A stretch of DNA of 64,000 bases, from positions 496,001-560,000 of the forward strand of contig NZ_CP119422.1 of assembly GCF_030506285.1 (NCBI RefSeq). Direction: 5' to 3'. A program made the translations under genes and the position numbers. The notes beneath the pieces are model-generated. The model was not told the origin of the DNA. It searched no databases and was given only the letters and a program-made list of their open reading frames with translations. Below, one piece after another: positions 57,376 through 64,000 of the stretch. How positions within the stretch are numbered: position 1 is the first letter of the stretch; every line of letters starts with the position of its first letter. The stretch is from Catalinimonas niigatensis (GTDB lineage: Bacteria; Bacteroidota; Bacteroidia; Cytophagales; Cyclobacteriaceae).

Positions 57376-58929
57376 TCATTCCCCACTCACAGTGCTTTCT
57401 TCCACTGAATAATCCAGAGTCCTGGAATTGCTTACAAAGGCAATGTGCTTACTATCCGGCGACCAGGAAGGCACATTGATCGTGCCCTGTCCTCCGTATA
57501 GATAAGCGATCACCCGGGGAGCACCACCGGAAGCAGGCATCAGTCTAAGCATGACGCGCTTGTAAAAAGGATGATCTGTAGGTGCTACACTGGTGTCAAA
57601 CGAAAGAAAAGCAATCCATTTGCCATCCGGAGAAATGTGCGGAAACCAGTCGTTGTATTCATCAAAGGTAACCTGTTCTTGCGCTGAGCCATCCGGTTTC
57701 ATTCGCCAGATTTGCATGGTGCCGGTAGCACTGCTGTTGTAATAGATGAACTTACCATCCGGAGTAGCTTCCGGACCATCCACATGGGCTTTGCTATCGG
57801 TTAGTTTTACTTCCTCAGATTTACCATTAATCGCTTTTTTGTAAATATTGTAGGCTTCAGAGCCTTCCCGTTGGGCTACATAATATACTTCTTTGTTGTT
57901 GGCCGACCAGCCGTGCCAGTAAGATGGTGACTCATCAGTCACCAGGGTTGGTGTTCCTCCTTCCAGGGGAAGCACATATACTCTTGAACTTGTGCCTTCA
58001 CTACTGCTGCTGATCGCCAGGGTTTTGCCGTCAAAAGAAATGCCGTGGTCATTGTTATTTCGGTTGACATCCCCTGTGTTCAGCTTTTCCAGTGCTCCTC
58101 CTTCTACCGGAATAGTATAGATTGATCCGTCTTTATTAATCAGAAGCTTATCTCCATCAGGCATCCAGTTGGGAGCTTCAAAACCGGTTTCGGATTGATA
58201 GATAACTTTTCTTTTACCATCAAAGACATTCATCGTTTCCAGGCGGCTACCGACCATGCCTTGCTGATAGGCATTATAGCCTTCCGCCACAGGTTGATCA
58301 ATACGCACATTCCATACCCTGGCCTCTTCCACTTCCTCAGGATTATGCGAGTTGATGAAAAGACCGGCAAATACTTCTTCAGGTAGATTTTCAGCATCGT
58401 AGGAACCGATAGTCTGTAAAGCCTCGCCGGGATGAGCTACCCTCATAGTCACTGTATTTCCGGCACGTTCAAGTTGGATAATCTCAAAACCTCCTTTTGG
58501 AAAGAAGATTTCATCCTGCGGATCTCTCATAAATGCCCCTTTCAGCACACGCCACTGAAGTACCGTTAAACCATCACCATGAGACACTGCACTCACGTGG
58601 GCTGCATTATCGTCTAGCGATTCGCGAAGCATCCAGCCTACTTTGCGGTGAGGGTCTACGCCTTCGCCTACAAATTCAAAATTAGCGGTTAGGATAAAAT
58701 CTCCGGACAATTTACGATGAAGATAATGGAACTCATCTCTTTCAAACCAGATGTTATAACCTGAACCTTTCAAGGTGTAAGTCTGGCTAGAAGGATCGTA
58801 GGTAGCTGAACCGTCATTTTCAGGATTTCCAATATCTGTGTGGCCTTCAAAAACGCCCAGGTTTCCATCCTGAGCATACATAGCGTTCCACAGTAGAAAG
58901 CAAAAACAAAAAGATAAAATTCTCATCAT
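57376..58929 (-). CDS. Exported TolB-like beta-propeller protein with N-terminal jelly-roll domain
   Basis: 517 aa. Signal peptide to ~20 (ending YAQ). The first half (~25-210) is a DUF1349-like concanavalin-type domain: YNIWFERDEFHYLHRKLSGDF, GWMLRE, and GLFINSHNP. The second half (~230-500) has six PD40/WD40-like blades (APNWMPDGDKLLIN, EATPDGKFIYYN, HISPDGKWIAFLS, PSWSPDSKHIAFVS). Likely a periplasmic or surface-bound protein, perhaps sugar- or peptide-binding. Monocistronic with its own terminator. Confidence 0.85.
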   Translation of the reverse strand: MMRILSFCFCFLLWNAMYAQDGNLGVFEGHTDIGNPENDGSATYDPSSQTYTLKGSGYNIWFERDEFHYLHRKLSGDFILTANFEFVGEGVDPHRKVGWMLRESLDDNAAHVSAVSHGDGLTVLQWRVLKGAFMRDPQDEIFFPKGGFEIIQLERAGNTVTMRVAHPGEALQTIGSYDAENLPEEVFAGLFINSHNPEEVEEARVWNVRIDQPVAEGYNAYQQGMVGSRLETMNVFDGKRKVIYQSETGFEAPNWMPDGDKLLINKDGSIYTIPVEGGALEKLNTGDVNRNNNDHGISFDGKTLAISSSSEGTSSRVYVLPLEGGTPTLVTDESPSYWHGWSANNKEVYYVAQREGSEAYNIYKKAINGKSEEVKLTDSKAHVDGPEATPDGKFIYYNSSATGTMQIWRMKPDGSAQEQVTFDEYNDWFPHISPDGKWIAFLSFDTSVAPTDHPFYKRVMLRLMPASGGAPRVIAYLYGGQGTINVPSWSPDSKHIAFVSNSRTLDYSVEESTVSGE

Positions 58930-59117
58930 TAGGTTGTTATAGTGTAAGTGACATCAATCACGTAAGCAATATGTTATGCCCAAGATAGTTTAAATTTTCA
59001 AGCCTAATCAGGAATGAACAGACAATTTTTATATGCCTTTGAAGTACGCAATATGATTATTCTTTTATTTTAAATATCTTAAAGCTGTCAAAAGCAACAA
59101 CCTAAGCTACGATTGAT

Positions 59118-60326
59118 ATGAACCATGAAATGTCTGACGAGGGCATAAACCGCCGTCATTTTCTCAAAAGTGCAAGCACCCTTAGTTTAGGGTTAGGCCT
59201 GTCTGGCTCTTCTGCTTTTGCTATTTCCGAAACTAAAGTGTACAATAAGCTGCCCCGATGGAGAGGATTTAATCTCCTGGATTTTTTCTCTCCCAATCCC
59301 AATAACTCACGCCCTGCTACGCAAGAAGAGTATTTTCGCTGGATGTCAGACTGGGGCTTTGACTTCGTGAGAATACCCATGGCTTATCCTTATTACCTGA
59401 ACATAGACCACAATAAAAATATCACACCGGAACAGGTTTACCACATTGACGACAAACAGGTAGATAAGATAGATGCATTGGTAGCTATGGCCCACAAATA
59501 CAATCTGCATGTGAGTCTGAACCTGCACCGTGCTCCCGGATACTGCGTCAATGCGGGGTTTTATGAACCTTACAACCTGTGGATTGATCAGGAGGCTCTG
59601 GATGCGTTCTGCTTCCATTGGGACATGTGGGCCAAGCGCTACAAAAATGTTTCTTCCGACAAAATCAGCTTTGATCTGGTGAATGAACCCAGCATGCGGG
59701 AAGACATGAATGATCAGCACTCCAAACGCAGCTCGGTACCCGGTGAACTTTACCGCAAAGTGGCCAAAGCGGCTTCGGAAACCATTCGCAAAGCTAATCC
59801 CAACCATCTGGTGGTTGCCGATGGCAATGATGTAGGCACCAGCGTCATTCCTGAAATCACGGATTTGAACATTGCCCAGAGCTGCCGCGGTTATTATCCG
59901 GGCATCATCTCTCACTACAAAGCGCCCTGGGCCAACAAAGATCCCGACAGCCTCCCGGAACCCAAATGGCCGGGAACGATAGAATTTACGGAGCAGGATA
60001 GTCTGGGGAATACAGTCAAACGACCTATGGTCTTGCAAAGAGCAATGCTAGAGACCTTCTATCAACCCTGGATTGAACTGGTAAAAAGTGGCGTAGGCGT
60101 ACACTGTGGGGAATGTGGTTGTTGGAACAAAACACCGCATGATGTTTTTCTGGCATGGTTTGGCGATGTGCTGGATATCCTTACTACCCATGACATCGGC
60201 TATGGCATCTGGGAGTTTAGCGGCAGTTTCGGCTTGCTGGATTCCGGTCGGGAAGATGTAGCCTATGAAGACTGGTACGGACACAAGCTGGACAGGAAGA
60301 TGCTCGATTTGCTAATGAAATATTAG
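59118..60326 (+). CDS. Glycoside hydrolase family 5-type enzyme, Tat-exported
   Basis: 402 aa. Tat signal INRRHFLKS at ~10-18 and a hydrophobic segment. The (beta/alpha)8 barrel has the acid/base Glu190 in DLVNEPSM and a likely nucleophile Glu332 in GVHCGECGCW; RWRGFNLL and FDFVRIPMAYPYY match the GH5 opening. The subfamily and substrate (beta-glucan or mannan type) cannot be named. It is divergent from the TolB-like gene, which could share regulation. Confidence 0.88.
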   Translation: MNHEMSDEGINRRHFLKSASTLSLGLGLSGSSAFAISETKVYNKLPRWRGFNLLDFFSPNPNNSRPATQEEYFRWMSDWGFDFVRIPMAYPYYLNIDHNKNITPEQVYHIDDKQVDKIDALVAMAHKYNLHVSLNLHRAPGYCVNAGFYEPYNLWIDQEALDAFCFHWDMWAKRYKNVSSDKISFDLVNEPSMREDMNDQHSKRSSVPGELYRKVAKAASETIRKANPNHLVVADGNDVGTSVIPEITDLNIAQSCRGYYPGIISHYKAPWANKDPDSLPEPKWPGTIEFTEQDSLGNTVKRPMVLQRAMLETFYQPWIELVKSGVGVHCGECGCWNKTPHDVFLAWFGDVLDILTTHDIGYGIWEFSGSFGLLDSGREDVAYEDWYGHKLDRKMLDLLMKY

Positions 60327-60584
60327 TCTCCCAATATTTCCCACTCAAAGCCTCAGTATGACCCAACGTGGATACGGTTTTTATTGACTTTAATCCCGAA
60401 CTCACGCTATTTACGTTCAAAATTATCTTAATTACCCTTCATATTAAACAAGGTTTTCTCTTACTGAAAACCCTTTATTCAAAACACAATCTTAAAAAGT
60501 AAGTTTATGCTTTAGTATTTTTTTACAACATTTATAAGTGAATAAACCTACTTTTATGAATTTACGAATTGAAGGAAAATAGCA

Positions 60585-61370
60585 GTGATCACCGGTGCAG
60601 ACTCAGGCATCGGCAAAGAAACTGCCAAAATATTAGTACAAGAAGGAGCTAAAATAGTACTTAGTGATCTGAAAGAAGATCAACTTGAAGCTACTGCTGA
60701 AGAGATCCGCTCATTTACTCATAACAAATCAGACATCAGCACTTGGGTTGCTGATCTGACACAGTTAAAGGAAGTACATAAGCTGGCAGAGCATGTTAAA
60801 TCTCGCTATGGAGGAGCTGACATCCTGGCCCACTGCGCGGGTGCCAGAGGAGCTGCTGGTGATTTTTTGGAACTTAGTGATGAAGACTGGATGGAAACCA
60901 TTAACATTGACTTGATGGGAGCAGTAAGAGTTTCCAGAGCATTCATTCCGCAAATGCAGCAAAAAGGCTGGGGACGGCTGGTGCTCATTTCTTCAGAAAA
61001 TGCCATGCAGCCTTATGAAGAAGAAAGTCCATACAATGCCTGCAAAGCCGCTATTGTAAATCTGTCCAAATGCCTGTCACGCACCTATGCTAAAGATGGA
61101 GTGCTCATCAATTGTGTTTCTCCTGCATATATTGAAACCCCGATGACTAACGCCATGATGGAAGAACTGGCTAAAGAACGTGGATCTTCGGTTGATGAAG
61201 CTGTAGACTGGTTTTTGAAAAACAAACGCCCGCATATTGAAGTACAGCGTAGAGGGCAAGCTGATGAAGTAGCTGCGGTGATTGCATTTCTGTGCTCTGA
61301 ACTGGCAAGCTTTGTCAATGGCAGTAATTACAGAGTAGATGGTGGCTCAGTAGAGACCGCTTTTGGCTGA
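60585..61370 (+). CDS. SDR-family oxidoreductase, N-terminus frameshifted
   Basis: Classical short-chain dehydrogenase: TGADSGIG nucleotide motif (3-10 from the GTG start), CAGARGA, catalytic Ser136/137 in ISSENA and YNACK with Tyr150 and Lys154. Upstream, ATG at 60556 begins a normal-looking MNLRIEGK leader, but the next codon is TAG; deleting one base would restore MNLRIEGKxAVITGADSG. So either a -1 indel has broken the gene or it restarts at the GTG, 5 codons short of the first strand. Reaction: NAD(P)-dependent alcohol/ketone oxidoreduction, substrate unknown. Followed by a hydrolase gene. Confidence 0.75.
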   Translation: MITGADSGIGKETAKILVQEGAKIVLSDLKEDQLEATAEEIRSFTHNKSDISTWVADLTQLKEVHKLAEHVKSRYGGADILAHCAGARGAAGDFLELSDEDWMETINIDLMGAVRVSRAFIPQMQQKGWGRLVLISSENAMQPYEEESPYNACKAAIVNLSKCLSRTYAKDGVLINCVSPAYIETPMTNAMMEELAKERGSSVDEAVDWFLKNKRPHIEVQRRGQADEVAAVIAFLCSELASFVNGSNYRVDGGSVETAFG

Positions 61371-61447
61371 TTATTTTCCCGCAATGCCTGGCTTGGACAG
61401 TCATTGTCCAGCCATTTTTTTATCAGCAAAGTTTCATTAACATATTT

Positions 61448-62197
61448 ATGGATAAAGATCATATTTACTTGGAATGGGGTAAAGGAGAAAGAAACATCGT
61501 CTTTTTACATTATTTCGGTGGATCGGCGCAAAGCTGGCAGTGGGTTGCTGAAAAGCTTTTCCTTGATTTTCGTTGTATCGCTCTTAACCTTCCCGGTTTT
61601 GGAAATACGCTTCCCCTTGAAAACCCTTCCATTGCAGGTTTTGCACAATGGATTCACAAACAACTTGTCTTACTGGATATTTTTGATTGTACCATCGTTG
61701 GTCATTCTATGAGTGGAAAAATTGCACTTCAACTTGCCGCCACGCAAACTGAAATAGAAATTGATCATCTGGTACTCTTGGCTCCCTCTCCTCCCACCTA
61801 TGAACCTATGCCTCAAGCCGAAAGGGAAAGGATGTTGATCCATCCGGATCGTAAGGAAGCTGAACAAACAGTGAAACAGGCTACGGTAAAAAAACTTACC
61901 CCTGAGCGAAAAGAATTAGCGATTGAAACTCAATTAATCATTGATTCCACTACCTGGCGTTGGTGGTTACAGAAAGGCATGCAACACTCCATTGCTGAGC
62001 TCATGCCTCAAGTGGATGTTCCCACCACGCTATTGGTTTCTGAAGATGATCCGGTTATTTCAATAGAGACTGTGCAGAAAGAAATTGTCCCTTTTTTACC
62101 GAAAGCTCAGCTTATTCTTGCCCGCAATACAGGCCATCTTATTCCCCTGGAAGATCCGGATTGGGTGGCAGAACAAATCAAGAATATTGCTAAATAA
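61448..62197 (+). CDS. Alpha/beta-hydrolase
   Basis: 249 aa, no signal peptide. Catalytic triad: Ser87 in GHSMSG, Asp200/201 in SEDDPV and His230 in TGHLIPLE. The oxyanion motif HYFGGS is at 21-26. It belongs to the carboxylesterase or haloalkane-dehalogenase-like group; its substrate is not predictable. It follows the SDR gene by 77 bases on the same strand, so it may be in the same transcript. Confidence 0.9.
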   Translation: MDKDHIYLEWGKGERNIVFLHYFGGSAQSWQWVAEKLFLDFRCIALNLPGFGNTLPLENPSIAGFAQWIHKQLVLLDIFDCTIVGHSMSGKIALQLAATQTEIEIDHLVLLAPSPPTYEPMPQAERERMLIHPDRKEAEQTVKQATVKKLTPERKELAIETQLIIDSTTWRWWLQKGMQHSIAELMPQVDVPTTLLVSEDDPVISIETVQKEIVPFLPKAQLILARNTGHLIPLEDPDWVAEQIKNIAK

Positions 62198-62263
62198 AAG
62201 CTATCCTAGATCTACATTAAGAAGATCAGCTAAGCAGGGTTTTATTATTGCTGAACCTGAGCT

Positions 62264-63001
62264 TCATTTTCCACAAAAATCTCTTTTCAACTGTTGAGTA
62301 ATATGTATACCTCCTAGCTGACTGGCAATCTCCAGGGCAGCACAGGCTTCTTCATCTTTTCTCTTTCCTATATTGATAAGTGCTAAATTTCGGTAGGCGT
62401 AAGAGTTATTGGGGAAATATGACAAAGAAACTTCCAGTTCTTCGTTGGCTACTGTAAGATTTCCCAGTTGTATATTGGCATAGCAGCGGTTATTCCAGGC
62501 AGAGCCAATCGTCAATGAATCCCTGGCTATTTGTAAAGTACTGTCGGCATAAGCAATAGCTGTCTCATGGTTTCCCAACTCATTGTGGTAAAAAGAAAAA
62601 TTTAGTGTTCCCACCGGATCAGTGGGGTGGTATTTTCTTAGTTTTTGCAAAAAATGAAAGGCAGAGTGATAATTACCTGCTTCACCAAACAAATACCCCA
62701 AATGTACCAGTGTAACCCGGTCAGTAGGATATTTTTTAATGATCTCAATATAAGTGTAAAATGAGGAATCATATTGCTGCAACATGCGATACGACCTGGA
62801 CTTGAGGTGCATTAATTGAAGTTGTACCGTATCATGAGGCTGATGTTTTTTCAGGTAGCTTTTTGTGGCATCTATCACCTTTCGGTAATTTTTTGCTTTA
62901 AAGTTTGATTGCATGCTGAGCAGGATATCATCCTGGGCATCGGCCAAAGTACAAGTAAATAAGATCAGTATGCCGATTAGTATCTTTATGAATGCCCCCA
63001 T
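62264..63001 (-). CDS. Exported TPR-repeat protein
   Basis: About 245 aa from the ATG at 63001 (MGAFIKILIGILIL), which gives a good signal peptide ending near ADAQ; an upstream ATG at 63037 adds 12 basic residues. The mature protein contains about five TPR-like helix pairs (for example LGYLFGEAGNYHSAFHFLQK and NNRCYANIQLGNLTVANEEL). TPR proteins act as protein-interaction scaffolds; partner unknown. It is convergent with the hydrolase gene. Confidence 0.83.
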   Translation of the reverse strand: MGAFIKILIGILILFTCTLADAQDDILLSMQSNFKAKNYRKVIDATKSYLKKHQPHDTVQLQLMHLKSRSYRMLQQYDSSFYTYIEIIKKYPTDRVTLVHLGYLFGEAGNYHSAFHFLQKLRKYHPTDPVGTLNFSFYHNELGNHETAIAYADSTLQIARDSLTIGSAWNNRCYANIQLGNLTVANEELEVSLSYFPNNSYAYRNLALINIGKRKDEEACAALEIASQLGGIHITQQLKRDFCGK

Positions 63002-63344
63002 GTCTTTCTTTTTATGAATTTGCAGCATGCCATGCATGTTGCTTTCTTATTATCCTAAGGGTTAATGATAGCAGGAAACCGTCTTTGTTTTTTGGGGAAG
63101 AACAGTGATTAGTCACTCATGTAGTTTAATATAACCTAAGAGAGAATCTATTGATTGGATCATCACAACTTCAGGCAAATCATTATTAAAGCACTATGAA
63201 TTATTTTGGCATTGCAGTTACTGAAGAAGTTGGGCTACCCGAAACTTTAAAAGAGGAATAATAAGGTAAGTATTTACCACCGAGAAAGTTGATTTTAAGA
63301 AATGTACTCTCCTGAAAACTCCCATGTTTTAGCTTTCCTATATT
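63002..63344. other. Intergenic region without an identifiable gene
   Basis: 343 bases between two minus-strand genes. Only a 21-codon plus-strand frame (63196-63261) and a short GGTAA/TTACC palindrome near 63265 are visible. I see no conserved gene, RNA or terminator. Confidence 0.4.
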
Positions 63345-63869
63345 TTATAAGGCATACTCCAGCTCAAAGATATATTTTACTTTTGCTGATTCAGCAGTAT
63401 CTTCTTCATTGGGATAATCAAGTGAAAGTTGTATATGAGTATCATTATTACTTAAAATATAATCTACAACATGGCTGTCTATAACCAGCTGGGAGGATTC
63501 TTTTCCAGTTTCGAATTGCCAAAAGCCTTTTGCTAAAAAAATATCCAACCCATTTTCAGCATCATAATCTCCATATACATTTACTTCACGATAACTCACT
63601 TGTCCTTTGAAAATGATGGTAAAACCGGAAAATTCATGAGTAACATCAGATTCCGAGCGAGTTACGCTCACCACACTCCAGGTTTTATCAACAATTTTTT
63701 GAGTCAAAGCTTCAAGCTCTTTGACTTTAGGGGTATATAAATGGGAAGAATCATCATACTTATCATCCTCTTCTGAACAAGCCAATATCAGGCTTATTAA
63801 AAACACCAATCTGACTGAATTCTTCAGTTTTATCCCTCTGTAGCTATGAAATGCATTCAATAGTTTCAT
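63345..63869 (-). CDS. Hypothetical lipoprotein
   Basis: 174 aa. Lipobox ILAC with Cys31 following a basic n-region, so an envelope lipoprotein. A TTG at residue 15 would give a shorter signal. The mature protein is acidic and beta-rich (FSGFTIIFKGQVSYREVNVYG, FWQFETG and similar strands), the pattern of the small lipocalin-like lipoproteins common in this phylum. Function unknown. The rest of the window (63870-64000) holds no gene that I can see. Confidence 0.7.
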   Translation of the reverse strand: MKLLNAFHSYRGIKLKNSVRLVFLISLILACSEEDDKYDDSSHLYTPKVKELEALTQKIVDKTWSVVSVTRSESDVTHEFSGFTIIFKGQVSYREVNVYGDYDAENGLDIFLAKGFWQFETGKESSQLVIDSHVVDYILSNNDTHIQLSLDYPNEEDTAESAKVKYIFELEYAL

Positions 63870-64000
63870 GAACGTAATAATAGAAAGAAAGTCCTAAATG
63901 AAAATGTTACTACATACTTTTCTTATCAGTCAGATTTAGCGATACAAATATTGAAAAAGTCTTCTCAAATACTGGTTAGAACTTATGTTAATGATGGCTG

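Noticed and set aside
63196-63261. 21-codon plus-strand frame
   Set aside because: Too short and isolated, with no signal of conservation that can be seen from sequence alone.

Overview
The window looks like chromosome from a heterotrophic, probably gliding member of the Bacteroidota, most likely order Cytophagales. The evidence is the type IX secretion (T9SS) signature (three large exported proteins with the gliding-motility-associated type B C-terminal domain, plus two PorP/SprF-family membrane proteins), a b558-type sdhCAB operon, a carboxypeptidase-regulatory-fold plus beta-barrel TonB-type receptor, and promoters that fit the Bacteroidota TTTG/TAnnTTTG consensus. Base composition is AT-rich and there are few Shine-Dalgarno sequences. 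Genus cannot be assigned. No tRNA, rRNA or CRISPR array was seen.

Layout: 1-404 end of an unrecognised gene; 562-3950 sdhCAB on the minus strand with a clear promoter; 4397-8521 a T9SS cargo protein, a DCC-family thiol protein and fabD; 8568-12129 minus-strand genes (two hypotheticals, an MpaB/Lcp-like oxygenase, a TIM-barrel isomerase) with a decayed PPK2 fragment between the last two; 12342-27810 a T9SS/surface region (PorP-SPOR fusion, beta-barrel protein, 1061-aa FG-GAP/PKD cargo, 2806-aa adhesin-like cargo, second PorP); 27811-29097 an AT-rich stretch with a possible transposase scrap and a frameshifted trehalase fragment; 29213-34561 a TonB-type receptor and a periplasmic molybdenum hydroxylase pair; 34833-36765 an ArsR-SRPBCC-DoxX operon with a very readable operator, plus DUF4256; 37148-39428 a CPBP protease and a Zn-alcohol dehydrogenase operon; 39575-40707 a complete IS630-family element with a probable -1 frameshift site; 40990-50849 metabolic genes (TreS-like GH13, GH3, penicillin-acylase-like amidase, PQQ dehydrogenase with cytochrome c domain, MDR reductase); 50983-51795 a decayed glycoside-hydrolase tail antisense to a lipoprotein gene; 52009-56697 a planctomycete-type cytochrome/LamG/DUF1553 protein followed by a DUF1501 protein; 56778-57324 a RelE/ParE toxin-antitoxin pair; 57376-63869 a TolB-like protein, GH5, SDR, alpha/beta hydrolase, TPR protein and a lipoprotein.

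The genes suggest a surface-living polymer degrader: secreted and lipid-anchored hydrolases, periplasmic quinone-linked oxidation (PQQ and Mo enzymes) and large T9SS-exported surface proteins. No single wholly new system could be proved. The best leads are the giant repeat adhesin locus flanked by two different PorP types, the ArsR double operator built into a consensus promoter, the IS630 slippery heptamer, and a recurring pattern of decayed genes (PPK2, trehalase, GH tail, SDR N-terminus).
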